From NCBI GenBank assembly GCA_964398945.1, contig CAYNOT010000014.1:77453-141452 (forward strand): a stretch of 64,000 bases of DNA, read 5' to 3'. Under the pieces are notes generated by a model. That model ran no database searches. It worked only from the letters and a program-made list of their open reading frames with translations, and was not told where the DNA came from. This document shows positions 53,879-62,581 of this stretch, in pieces (the stretch's first letter is position 1; every line of letters begins with the position of its first letter). The stretch comes from JBGTGG01 sp964398945. GTDB taxonomy: Bacteria; Bacteroidota; Bacteroidia; Cytophagales; Cyclobacteriaceae. A program made the translations under genes and the position numbers.

Positions 53879-55729
53879 ATGGAACTCAACCAGGCGATCT
53901 TAAGTGATCTGATTATCTACATGAAATATGCGCGGTACTTGCCCGAATTTCAGCGCAGGGAAAGTTGGGAAGAAATCGGTGCACGGTATGCAGGAATGAT
54001 GGTTGAAAAATACCCGCACTTGAAAGATGAAATTGAAGCGCGAATGGAATTTGTGTACTCAAAAAGGGTATTGCCTTCCATGCGTGCCATGCAATTTGCC
54101 GGGCCGGCCATTGAGAAGAACAATTCAAGGATTTACAATTGTGCGTATCTGCCCATAGATGACATCCGGGCTTTTTCAGAAACCATGTTTTTATTGTTGG
54201 GTGGAACCGGTGTTGGCTATTCTGTTCAATATCATCACGTAAACAAATTACCAGCCATTAAGAAAGCAGAAAAGTCAAAGAAATTTTTAATTGGCGATAG
54301 TTTGGAGGGATGGGCTGATGCGGTGAAAGTTTTATTGAAAGCGTATTTTGGTTTCAACCCGTTTATGCCGGTATTTGATTTTTCTGACATTCGTCCGAAG
54401 GGTGCGCGATTGGTAACTGCGGGTGGTAAAGCGCCCGGGCCCGGGCCGTTAAAAATATGCCTGGCACATTTAACGGCATTGCTTGATCGAAAAGAAGAAG
54501 GGGGGAAGCTTACGCCTTTGGAATGCCACGATATGCAGTGCTACATTGCCAATGCTGTATTGGCGGGAGGCATTCGCAGGTCGGCAATGATCTCGCTATT
54601 TTCTGCAACCGATGAAGACATGCTCACGTGCAAGTTTGGAAAATGGTGGGAACTCAACGAGCAAAGGGGCCGGGCAAATAACTCCGTAGTGCTTTCACGT
54701 GACGACATCACTGCAGCGGATTTTTTTACCTTGTGGAAAAAGATCGAATGGTCTGGATCGGGTGAACCCGGATTTTATTTTACCAACGATCTGGATTGGG
54801 GCACAAACCCATGTTGTGAAATTGCATTGCGGCCTTTTCAATTTTGCAATTTATGTGAAGTGAATGTTTCAGATGTTGAAACGCAAGAAGAGTTAAATCT
54901 TCGTGTTCGCGCAGCCGCATTCTTCGGGACCTTGCAAGCAGGCTTTACTGATTTTCATTACTTGCGTGATACGTGGCGACAAACCACAGCAGGGGATGCG
55001 CTTATTGGTGTGGGCATGACGGGCATTGCCAGTGGACGTGTGATGCAATTGGATTTGCACGAAGCTGCCGAAGAAGTAAAGCAGGAAAATTTGGCGATCT
55101 CTGCAAAGATAGGGATTGAGTTTGCGGCCCGATGCACTACGATTAAACCATCAGGCACCAGTTCAATTGTGTTGGGGACGTCTTCCGGGATTCATGCCTG
55201 GCATAATGATTTTTATTTGCGCAGGGTTCGGATCGGAAAAAATGAGGCACTGTATGAATACTTACGGATCAACCATCCGGAATTATTGGAAGAGGATATG
55301 ATGAACAGCAAGCAAGCGATTATTTGCATCCCACAACGCGCACCGGAAGGAAGTATTTTGCGCACCGAGGATGTGATGGATTTATTGGAGCGGATTAAAC
55401 TATTCAATAATAAATGGGTGCGTGCCGGATTTCGTAGAGGAAGCAATGCCAATAATGTTTCTGCTACCGTTTCCATTTCAGATGGGGAATGGGAGCGCGT
55501 TGGAAAATGGATGTGGGAAAACAAGGCTTCCTATAATGGGCTCAGTGTTTTGCCATTTGATAACGGTAGTTACAAGCAGGCACCTTTTGAAGATATTACT
55601 GAAGAAACATTTAAATCACTGGAAAAACCGTTGAAGCTGATTGATTTGTCGATGGTGTATGAAGCCAATGATGAAACGGAACACACACAGGAAGCGGCTT
55701 GTGCAGGTGGTGCCTGTGTTGTAACCTGA
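53879..55729 (+). CDS. nrdJ: adenosylcobalamin-dependent (class II) ribonucleotide reductase, RTPR type, short
   Basis: The 616-residue protein carries every radical-chemistry residue expected from Lactobacillus leichmannii RTPR: C88 (NCAYLP), N310, thiyl C312 and E314 in NPCCE, C323, and C-terminal C608 and C613. The C312-C323 and C608-C613 spacings are exactly those of C408-C419 and C731-C736 in RTPR (numbers from memory). It reduces ribonucleoside phosphates without oxygen, using B12. It is about 120 residues shorter than RTPR, and about 65 are missing between the first two cysteines, where RTPR carries its allosteric insertion. It starts 2 bp after ric. Confidence 0.93.
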   Translation: MELNQAILSDLIIYMKYARYLPEFQRRESWEEIGARYAGMMVEKYPHLKDEIEARMEFVYSKRVLPSMRAMQFAGPAIEKNNSRIYNCAYLPIDDIRAFSETMFLLLGGTGVGYSVQYHHVNKLPAIKKAEKSKKFLIGDSLEGWADAVKVLLKAYFGFNPFMPVFDFSDIRPKGARLVTAGGKAPGPGPLKICLAHLTALLDRKEEGGKLTPLECHDMQCYIANAVLAGGIRRSAMISLFSATDEDMLTCKFGKWWELNEQRGRANNSVVLSRDDITAADFFTLWKKIEWSGSGEPGFYFTNDLDWGTNPCCEIALRPFQFCNLCEVNVSDVETQEELNLRVRAAAFFGTLQAGFTDFHYLRDTWRQTTAGDALIGVGMTGIASGRVMQLDLHEAAEEVKQENLAISAKIGIEFAARCTTIKPSGTSSIVLGTSSGIHAWHNDFYLRRVRIGKNEALYEYLRINHPELLEEDMMNSKQAIICIPQRAPEGSILRTEDVMDLLERIKLFNNKWVRAGFRRGSNANNVSATVSISDGEWERVGKWMWENKASYNGLSVLPFDNGSYKQAPFEDITEETFKSLEKPLKLIDLSMVYEANDETEHTQEAACAGGACVVT

Positions 55730-55782
55730 TTTTTGTCAGCCAAACGAAATCCATACCCAATTACCTTTGCAGAAATGAGACG

Positions 55783-56376
55783 ATGGTCCCCATACAATAC
55801 TTAAAGCAATATCAGGCCCGACTTGTTTCAGTCAGGAAGAATCAACTGCTGTTTGATGCGGGTGAAAAGGCCAATGATTACCTGCAGGTGGAGACGGGGT
55901 TAATAAACATGTACATTATAAACCCGGATGGACAGGAATTCTGGCAAGGTGTTTTTGGTCCGGGTGAGAGTTTTGGGGAGCCTCCTTTGTTAGGGGGTTT
56001 TTGTTATCCATCAAGTGCGCGTGCAGTGGAGGATTCAACTATTTGGCGTTTGCCGAGGCATGGGTTTTTACAATTGCTAAAAGATAATTTCGAGTTGCAT
56101 TTGAAACTTGACATGGTGTTATGTAAAAGATTGCAATACAAATCCATGATTTTAACAGAGATATCCACGCGCGATCCGGAACACCGTATTAAAACGTTGT
56201 TGGAATATTTAAAAAAGAAAGCGCATAAGAAAGGTGATGAAAATGAATTCTTTCCCTTCACGAGACAGCAACTGGCAGACATGACCGGGCTTCGGGTAGA
56301 AACAGTTATCCGTACTGTTAAAAAAATGGAAAAAGAAAAGAAGCTCACATTGATTGGGCATAAGATCCGATATTAG
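55783..56376 (+). CDS. Crp/Fnr-family transcriptional regulator
   Basis: The 197-residue protein has a cyclic-nucleotide-binding-like beta-roll (GEKANDYLQVETGLINMYI, FGPGESFGE) and a C-terminal Crp helix-turn-helix (RQQLADMTGLRVETVIRTVKK). No FNR-type cysteine cluster is evident, so the signal is not an Fe-S cluster. The start at 55783 leaves 53 bp after the reductase stop. Its location after ric and the class II reductase makes NO, haem or redox signals likely, and it may autoregulate this cluster. Its TAG stop begins a heptad array. Confidence 0.93.
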   Translation: MVPIQYLKQYQARLVSVRKNQLLFDAGEKANDYLQVETGLINMYIINPDGQEFWQGVFGPGESFGEPPLLGGFCYPSSARAVEDSTIWRLPRHGFLQLLKDNFELHLKLDMVLCKRLQYKSMILTEISTRDPEHRIKTLLEYLKKKAHKKGDENEFFPFTRQQLADMTGLRVETVIRTVKKMEKEKKLTLIGHKIRY

Positions 56377-56415
56377 TTGTTAGTTATGAATTATGAGTTA
56401 TGAATATCTGGTAAC
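56374..56415. repeat. degenerate 7-bp-period array (D1)
   Basis: Six heptads beginning at the TAG stop codon of the Crp gene: TAGTTGT, TAGTTAT, GAATTAT, GAGTTAT, GAATATC, TGGTAAC. Confidence 0.8.
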
Positions 56416-56454
56416 CCTGATTCAAACAGCTTGTGTCTTGCTACAAATATTATC

Positions 56455-56544
56455 ATGAGTCATTCGCTTATTAAATTTTTGTGTGCGGGCCTTTTCCTTT
56501 TATTCTCAGGATGCACAACTGTGAAGGTTAATTGGAATCAATGA
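56455..56544 (+). pseudogene. truncated lipoprotein, relic of a 51661-type gene
   Basis: This 29-codon frame reads MSHSLIKFLCAGLFLLFSGC then TTVKVNWNQ and TGA. It matches the signal region of the lipoprotein at 51661 (SLLFLLFSGC then VSVKIKA). Everything after the signal is missing, and a heptad array begins at the TGA itself, suggesting the gene was cut or overwritten there. Confidence 0.65.
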
Positions 56545-56674
56545 GTTTGGAGTTATAAACTATGAGATGTTCAAGTATGAGTAACTCATAGCTTATAATT
56601 TATATCTCATAACTACCAAAAAAAGTCTGATATCTGGAGTCTAAAATCTAACGTCTTGTGTCTAACGTCTAATT
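56542..56674. repeat. degenerate 7-bp-period array (D2)
   Basis: Nineteen heptads in one register, for example TGAGTTT, ATGAGTA, ACTCATA, TCTCATA, TCTGATA, TCTAACG, TCTTGTG, TCTAACG, TCTAATT. It starts at the TGA of the truncated lipoprotein and ends just past the stop codon of the acylase (56669-56671). Confidence 0.9.
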
Positions 56675-59068
56675 TCCCGGTTTTAGCACCAACCTATTCT
56701 CTGATTGCTGAATCACCTCTTTGTTCATCAACATCTTTCTGAATTGCCCGGTGGTAAACATCTTTGCCTGGTCATCATAATGCTTGCTCATCACATTTCC
56801 GGATTGACCGGTTGGTGAAACAGTAATTCCATTTTCGACATTACTGAAATCGGTGATCTTGCGAAGCGCAGGTCCGTAGGTGACAGGAAAATGGCCAAGT
56901 GTGTCCAATACAAACGCAAGGTTGTTTAAGACCTCAATCCCACCGGGAACTTCCAAAGGCCCTACATTAAAAATTTTATCAAGGGGTTTTACAGCACCCA
57001 ATGGATGACCGTGGGTGAGGGTGTGCATTTTTTTCCAGTGCCATTGCCCGGGGTCATCGCCATGTTTTTTTGAAATCAGGTTCAACGCTTTCAGGGCTGC
57101 ACGTTCCACTATTTCAGCACGTGTTTCTTTTTTGTCTTTTGTATTGATATCATCCCACCAGGGTGATGCTTCACTTCCGATTAATTTGTAATAGCTGTTC
57201 TTCATGTACGAAGTGCTCAACAAAGTTTTGAAAGGTTCTTCGCCAAGTTCATCTACCATCATTTCTTTTAACGTGAACGCCAGTACGTTGTAATAGACAG
57301 AGGGACTAATACCATTGAGTTGATGGTCGCCATTCCAATTTTCCAAATACGGAACAAGACTCATCAGTTTTTCATTAGCGGATTCCTTTAAAGCATTTGC
57401 CAACTCTTTTGCAACCGAAGGATGCGTGGGGGAAACTGCATCCAGGTTCATTAATTTCATATCTTCCAGCGACCAATTTTTTTCACTTTCCAAAAAGTGC
57501 AGCACACGTTTGGCGCGGGCTTCCAGATAATAATAGCCGGGATAGGAGATGCCGTCTACCAAATCAGGTTGGTTGTTGGTGGTGTATACATACCCGGAAG
57601 GCGGGTTGATGGCCTGGGGGTTTTTTGAAAAAGGATAAAAACCCAGGTACTCATCTTCACCACTCGCACCATCCAAAAAGAATTTCGAGTTTACATGTTT
57701 TGGTCGAACCGGAAGTTTGGCGATTGCCCACCACGCGATGTTGCCTTCTACATCCCCATACATGAGATTAAGCCCCGGAGCCGTAAAGGTTGCGACAGTT
57801 TTTTTTACATCTTCAAAACTGGCGGCATGATTGAGATTGTAGATAGCTTCCACTGCCGGATTCGTTTCCTTCGTGAGCATCCACGAAAGTGAAACCAACG
57901 CTTCATCATCTTCTACATCATCATTGATCATATTAATGATGGGGCCATGTCGTGAGATTTTAATAGGTAAAGTTATGGAGTCTTTCCCTTTAACATAAAT
58001 AGTCTCTTCACGAATGTTCAATTCTTCCCAATGGTCTTTGAACCAAACCTGGTTTTCATTTTCAGGATTTGATTTTTCGATAAAGAAATCGGTGTCATCA
58101 TTTTCAAACATCGTCATGCCCCAACCACAAAAACGATTATTGCCCAACAACCCAAACGGAATACCTGCCACATGATGCCCGTAAAAACTGAACCCGGGAT
58201 ATTCGATATGCGCTTCATACCAAACCGCAGGTTGCGAAAAACCAATATGGGTATCGTTGGCCAAAATCGGAAAGCCACTGGTTGATTTTTTTGCAGACAC
58301 CACCCAGCCATTGCTTCCATTCCAAAGCGGAACCGGAATTTTGTTTAGTGCCATGCTTAATTCAGCAATTAATTTTGATGAAGGAGTTTGCTGGGTTTTC
58401 TCCCGGTGAATGGGAATGCGCGGCATATTCCCCTCTGCCTGCATCACCAGTGCATTCAGGTATTCATCACCATATTCATTTTTGATTTTTTCCAATAATG
58501 GATCGGCCCGTATGCCTTCTGCAAAACCAAATGACATAAACCCGACCGCCAGGTAAATATCTTTTGGTGTAAATTCTTCTTTCGGAATTCCGATAAGGGT
58601 AAATTCAAGCGGTGTCTTACCGGTTTTCACATATTGGTTCACACCTTTTTGATAGGCAAGGGCTGCCTTTTGATAAGGCCGGTCAGCGGTACTGAAAAAT
58701 TGTTCGGCATGTTTCTCTGCGAATTTGTTGAGGCCAAGTGTTCGAAAAAATTTGTCAACTTTTAAAAGGTCCTCTCCAAGTATTTCTGAAAGCCGTCCAC
58801 CGGCAGCACGCCTCAGCATCTCCATCTGAAATAATCGATCTTGCGCGTGCACATATCCCAGTGCGAAGTATGCATCCTCTTCGTTTTGAGCATAAATGTG
58901 TGGGACACCATAATCGTCAAAATAGACTTCAACAGTTTCATGCAGTCCATCCAATGTTAGCTCACCTGCGAGGACAGGCTTCTGCGCATTCAAATAAAAA
59001 TATCCGCCAATAGCGGCTAAGAGCAAGAGTATGACTAAACCAAGTAGGGTTTTTTTGAGAATTTTCAT
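56669..59068 (-). CDS. penicillin-acylase-type Ntn hydrolase
   Basis: The 799-residue precursor has an N-terminal signal or anchor (GLVILLLLAAIGGYFYL), an alpha chain, and the autoprocessing junction at NGSNGWVVS where serine 252 becomes the N-terminal nucleophile. FDDYGVPHIYAQNEEDAYFA is the family start. Members hydrolyse amide side chains, from beta-lactams to acyl-homoserine lactones; the substrate here is unknown. The start at 59068 is an ATG; a TTG six bases upstream is ignored. It is monocistronic. Confidence 0.93.
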   Translation of the reverse strand: MKILKKTLLGLVILLLLAAIGGYFYLNAQKPVLAGELTLDGLHETVEVYFDDYGVPHIYAQNEEDAYFALGYVHAQDRLFQMEMLRRAAGGRLSEILGEDLLKVDKFFRTLGLNKFAEKHAEQFFSTADRPYQKAALAYQKGVNQYVKTGKTPLEFTLIGIPKEEFTPKDIYLAVGFMSFGFAEGIRADPLLEKIKNEYGDEYLNALVMQAEGNMPRIPIHREKTQQTPSSKLIAELSMALNKIPVPLWNGSNGWVVSAKKSTSGFPILANDTHIGFSQPAVWYEAHIEYPGFSFYGHHVAGIPFGLLGNNRFCGWGMTMFENDDTDFFIEKSNPENENQVWFKDHWEELNIREETIYVKGKDSITLPIKISRHGPIINMINDDVEDDEALVSLSWMLTKETNPAVEAIYNLNHAASFEDVKKTVATFTAPGLNLMYGDVEGNIAWWAIAKLPVRPKHVNSKFFLDGASGEDEYLGFYPFSKNPQAINPPSGYVYTTNNQPDLVDGISYPGYYYLEARAKRVLHFLESEKNWSLEDMKLMNLDAVSPTHPSVAKELANALKESANEKLMSLVPYLENWNGDHQLNGISPSVYYNVLAFTLKEMMVDELGEEPFKTLLSTSYMKNSYYKLIGSEASPWWDDINTKDKKETRAEIVERAALKALNLISKKHGDDPGQWHWKKMHTLTHGHPLGAVKPLDKIFNVGPLEVPGGIEVLNNLAFVLDTLGHFPVTYGPALRKITDFSNVENGITVSPTGQSGNVMSKHYDDQAKMFTTGQFRKMLMNKEVIQQSENRLVLKPGN

Positions 59069-59328
59069 TGCCAACCAATTAAAAGGGATTGTTTGTCAAC
59101 ATACTTAATTTCAGGCGATTTATCGCTAAAAAATTCCAGACATTTTTTAAAATAGAATGATCAAGCAAGTAGCTTCATTGTGAGTGGAGCGAAGGGATTT
59201 AATTCGAAGGTGGGTTGTTCCCACATCACAAGCACATGTCTTTATATTTTTTTACGATACATTCACAAAAATAAAGTTTCCTCCTTTGCTCAGACTATGC
59301 TATTTTTCGGATTGAAAAAACAAACACT

Positions 59329-59754
59329 ATGGAAACGCTGATTCTAGTCCATTCTTACCTCCGCTATTTTATATTGATAGCACTTATCGTGGTGATTTTA
59401 AAATCATTGCTTGGCTGGTTGCAAAACAAGCCGTATGGTGTATGGGACAACAAATTAGGATTGTACCTGTTTATTTTTACCCACATGCAATTATTGGTTG
59501 GACTGATCCTGTACGTTACCAGTGACATGGTACAGTTTTCAGGGGCTGCCATGAAAAACGGTACACTACGCTACTGGTTGGTGGAGCACAGTATTATGAT
59601 GGTGATTGCAATTGTGTTGATAACGATGGCACGCATAACTTCCAAAAAGATGACATCCGATGTTGCCAGGCACAGAAGGATGGTGGTTTTTAATGTGTTG
59701 GCATTGGTGATTATCATCGTGGCGATTTCAATGAGTGGCCGCGGAATACTTTAG
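59329..59754 (+). CDS. small multi-pass membrane protein with conserved-looking histidines
   Basis: The 141-residue protein has four predicted transmembrane segments. Histidines occur near the membrane faces (LILVHSYLRYF, FIFTHMQLLVG, WLVEHSIMMVI, ARHRRMVVF), an arrangement like haem-binding four-helix membrane proteins; similar Bacteroidota proteins are sometimes labelled cytochrome b-like. I cannot confirm haem. Its TAG stop begins a heptad array. Confidence 0.75.
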   Translation: METLILVHSYLRYFILIALIVVILKSLLGWLQNKPYGVWDNKLGLYLFIFTHMQLLVGLILYVTSDMVQFSGAAMKNGTLRYWLVEHSIMMVIAIVLITMARITSKKMTSDVARHRRMVVFNVLALVIIIVAISMSGRGIL

Positions 59755-59862
59755 TTGGTAGTTGCTTGTTAGTAAATTGTTGAGGATTTATATACAAGAA
59801 AATTTAACACCCGCTACCAACTACCAACTACCAACTAATAATTACCAACTAATAACTAAATA
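59752..59862. repeat. inverted pair of 7-bp-period arrays (E)
   Basis: Left block 59752-59786 begins at the stop codon (TAGTTGG, TAGTTGC, TTGTTAG, ...). Right block 59814-59862 reads CTACCAA, CTACCAA, CTACCAA, CTAATAA, TTACCAA, CTAATAA, CTAAATA. The right block is the reverse complement type of the left, so a hairpin could form. Confidence 0.9.
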
Positions 59863-59890
59863 TGGTAAATTTACTTGTAACTAAAGTGTT

Positions 59891-61651
59891 ATGAAGCAGC
59901 TCTACTTTATTATAATATCGACAATCTTATTCAACTTCACGTTTGCGCAGGAAATAACCCAGGCGTATGAGTTGGTGAAAATGGGACCGGAAATCAATAC
60001 CCATTACCACGAAGCGGCACCCATCGTTTCCCCGGACGGGAATACGCTATACATTTTTGTACACAACCATCCGGACAACACGTATGGTAAAGATGGTAGC
60101 CAGGATATCTGGATGTCAAAGAAAGGTGCTGATGGAAAGTGGAGCAAGGTACAACATTTAGGTAACCCGTTTAACCAACATCACTCGAATCAAGTCTTCA
60201 CTGTTTTTCCAGATGGAACATTGTTCATCCGTGGCGGGAAAGCCAAAAACTCAAAAGGTTTTTCGCTGGTATCGCCTGGTGGCGGCCTGACGGAATTGGA
60301 TGTGAAAGATTTTTCAAAGATGAACAACGGCAGGTTTTATGGAGCTTACCTTTCCCGCGATTTTCAAAATATGCTGATCTATATGAGTGAGAAAAAGGAT
60401 GCCACTTTTAGTGATTTGTATTTGAGCACCCGGCAAGGCAATGGTTCATATTCCACCCCTCAAGTATTAAAAATCAATCACAGCCTCGATGATATCGCAC
60501 CGTTTATTTTGCCTGATCAAAAGACAATGTACTACTCAAGCGGAAGACCGGGCGAAGGCCGACAAGGCGGACTTGATATTTACAAAACAACACGGCTCGA
60601 TGATACCTGGTTGAATTGGTCGCCACCAGAGAACATGGGACCGGTAATCAACACCGCTGCAATGGACGCTTACATTTCAATGGATGATTCAGGAAATATT
60701 TTCACATCGCGTGCCAATTCGCGCATTGATGGCGGCAACCTCGACATCTTTATGTTGGTACCAAAAGAGATCAAAGTCACTCTTATCGGGAATGTGTACA
60801 GTGATAAGACCAGTCAGTTGTTGCCGGGTGTAACTGTATCGCTGACAATTCCGGACAAAGAAGCAATGCAATTTCAAACCAAACAGGAAGGAAAGTTTGA
60901 GACGAAGTTCAATGCAGTGTCCAATTATAAAATCGCGACTACAGCAAGTGGCTTTTTACCTGCCAATGTTAGTGGAACAATTCCAAAACTCGTCAGCGAC
61001 ACCACCATAATTGTTGATATCCGATTGACCCCGGTAGCAAAAGAATTAATACTAACAGGCGTGACCCGGGATGAAAAAACTGAGAATCCTGTGAATGCGA
61101 AAATTGCCATTTCACCAAGAGGCTCCCGGCAAGGTGCTGCCAGGCAAACGCAGAATGGTGCATACGAAGAAAAAATCCCGGCGTTGGGTTGGTACACACT
61201 TACGGCATCTGCGAGTGGTTATCTCAACAAAACCGATAGTGTTGAGTTGGTGGATAGTGAGTTGAGCCCGTTTGTGAAAGACATGTATTTGCAACCTATT
61301 GAAATTGGCGTAACCGTGCGGTTGAAAAATATTTATTTCGATTTTGATAAAACCACATTGAAACCGGAATCCTTTGTAGAGCTGAACAAAGTGGTGGAGT
61401 TTTTAAAAAACAACCCGACTGTGGAAATTGAAATCTCCGGCCATACCGATAGCAAAGGAGCGGACGACTATAATCTCAACTTATCACAAGGAAGATCGGA
61501 AACCGTGGTGCAGTATTTAATTGATCAGGGAATTGAAACCTACCGCTTAACCCCACGTGGCTATGGCGAAGAAAAACCAATAGATACCAACGATACCGAT
61601 GCAGGCCGCGCCAACAACAGAAGGGTGGAGTTTACGGTGTTGAAGAAGTAG
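59891..61651 (+). CDS. OmpA-family protein with WD40-like and carboxypeptidase-regulatory domains
   Basis: The 586-residue protein has a signal peptide (ending FNFTFAQ) and WD40-like/PD40 beta-propeller repeats in residues about 30-290 (APIVSPDGNTLYIF, SMDDSGNIFTSRAN). A carboxypeptidase-regulatory-like region (about 300-460) and a C-terminal OmpA peptidoglycan-binding domain (IYFDFDKTTLKPES to GRANNRRVEFTV) follow. This architecture is widespread in Bacteroidota outer membranes, where it ties membrane or surface complexes to peptidoglycan. No partner gene is evident nearby. Confidence 0.93.
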   Translation: MKQLYFIIISTILFNFTFAQEITQAYELVKMGPEINTHYHEAAPIVSPDGNTLYIFVHNHPDNTYGKDGSQDIWMSKKGADGKWSKVQHLGNPFNQHHSNQVFTVFPDGTLFIRGGKAKNSKGFSLVSPGGGLTELDVKDFSKMNNGRFYGAYLSRDFQNMLIYMSEKKDATFSDLYLSTRQGNGSYSTPQVLKINHSLDDIAPFILPDQKTMYYSSGRPGEGRQGGLDIYKTTRLDDTWLNWSPPENMGPVINTAAMDAYISMDDSGNIFTSRANSRIDGGNLDIFMLVPKEIKVTLIGNVYSDKTSQLLPGVTVSLTIPDKEAMQFQTKQEGKFETKFNAVSNYKIATTASGFLPANVSGTIPKLVSDTTIIVDIRLTPVAKELILTGVTRDEKTENPVNAKIAISPRGSRQGAARQTQNGAYEEKIPALGWYTLTASASGYLNKTDSVELVDSELSPFVKDMYLQPIEIGVTVRLKNIYFDFDKTTLKPESFVELNKVVEFLKNNPTVEIEISGHTDSKGADDYNLNLSQGRSETVVQYLIDQGIETYRLTPRGYGEEKPIDTNDTDAGRANNRRVEFTVLKK

Positions 61652-61703
61652 GCTGGGAAGGATTTTATTTGATATTTATTTTAGTTAATAACTATACCCG
61701 GAT

Positions 61704-61720
61704 GTTGTGTGCAATTGCCC
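61704..61720. repeat. left arm of inverted repeat flanking a single-gene unit
   Basis: GTTGTGTGCAATTGCCC here corresponds to the reverse complement of 62357-62374, allowing one indel and two substitutions. The two arms enclose exactly one gene. Confidence 0.75.
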
Positions 61721-61736
61721 TAAAAAAAATTTACCA

Positions 61737-62357
61737 TTGAAAATAGAGAGACAATTAAGCGGACAAGAAATTAAAACTCTTGAGAAAAGAGTAAAGGACA
61801 TCGGGAAAAGAAAATCTCGACTGATGAAATTTGTCATCTTCTGGACTCTTACTTCTTTAGCCATTGGGATAATTGCAAGGTTTTATGTCGATCGCGGACT
61901 TTGGATCTTATTGTTGGTGACTGTTTTAATCTTCATTGCAATTGGACTTTGGAGTTACTTTGACAGTAAGTTACCTTTTGACAGAGAATTAAAAGGAATT
62001 GAAGACCTTAAAGCAAAAAATCTGGTGACATCAATTCAAGTAAAGACGAATGAGTACTATGAACTTGTAGAGGAAGAGGACGAAGGTGTGTATTATTTAT
62101 TTCAGATTCAGGCCGACAAGATATTAAGCTTCGGTGGACAGGACTTTTATGCCAGCAAGAAATTTCCAAACTCGGACTTTGAAATTGTTGAAGGGAAAAG
62201 TAACAGTGGAAAAATTATTCTTTTAGAAACATATTGCCACGGTGAGAAGATAAAACCAATTAAAAAAGTTAAAGGGAAAGAGAAGTGGGACTTATTGGAA
62301 AAATTCGACTTTGACAAATTTGAAATCACGGACGGACGACTCGAAAGATTTGCTTAG
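61737..62357 (+). CDS. hypothetical membrane protein in a cassette-like unit
   Basis: The protein has about 206 residues if it starts at the TTG at 61737, or 216 from the GTG at 61707, which lies inside the left repeat arm. It has a basic cytoplasmic start, two transmembrane helices (FVIFWTLTSLAIGIIARF and LWILLLVTVLIFIAIGLW) and a soluble C-terminal domain of about 120 residues (ELVEEEDEGVYYLFQIQADK). No family recognised. Flanking inverted repeats and AT-richness suggest acquisition. Function is unknown. Confidence 0.65.
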   Translation: MKIERQLSGQEIKTLEKRVKDIGKRKSRLMKFVIFWTLTSLAIGIIARFYVDRGLWILLLVTVLIFIAIGLWSYFDSKLPFDRELKGIEDLKAKNLVTSIQVKTNEYYELVEEEDEGVYYLFQIQADKILSFGGQDFYASKKFPNSDFEIVEGKSNSGKIILLETYCHGEKIKPIKKVKGKEKWDLLEKFDFDKFEITDGRLERFA

Positions 62358-62374
62358 GGACAACTGCACACAAC
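62357..62374. repeat. right arm of inverted repeat flanking the single-gene unit
   Basis: GGGACAACTGCACACAAC; its reverse complement matches 61704-61720. It begins at the last base of the stop codon of the enclosed gene. Confidence 0.75.
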
Positions 62375-62379
62375 AAAAT

Positions 62380-62485
62380 GTTTATGCCAGCTTGGGGTGA
62401 TGTGTAGGTTTGAAGTTTTGTTTTCTTAATTTCGTTCAGCAACGTGGGACAGTGAAGCGCTTCGAAAGCCCAAGCCGTCATAAAC
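62380..62485. repeat. large imperfect palindrome
   Basis: GTTTATGCCAGCTTGGG (62380-62396) and CCCAAGCCGTCATAAAC (62469-62485) are reverse complements with two mismatches. Inside lie a GAAGCGCTTC palindrome and GCAACGT, whose complement ACGTTGC occurs just beyond the right arm. The design resembles a folded recombination site, though it does not fit integron attC cores. Confidence 0.7.
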
Positions 62486-62581
62486 ACAAACGTTGCCGGC
62501 AAGCCATGACATTTCCGCAGATAGTTTGGTCGAGGGATTTAAAGTTCGTTTCCGCTAACAGTTCGGCTGTTAAAGGACTTG

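Noticed and set aside
49938..59862. CRISPR-like arrays
   Set aside because: Period is 7 bp with no repeat/spacer structure and no cas genes.
61704..62485. Integron attC cassette
   Set aside because: Arms do not match RYYYAAC/GTTRRRY cores and no integrase is visible; only a cassette-like unit can be claimed.
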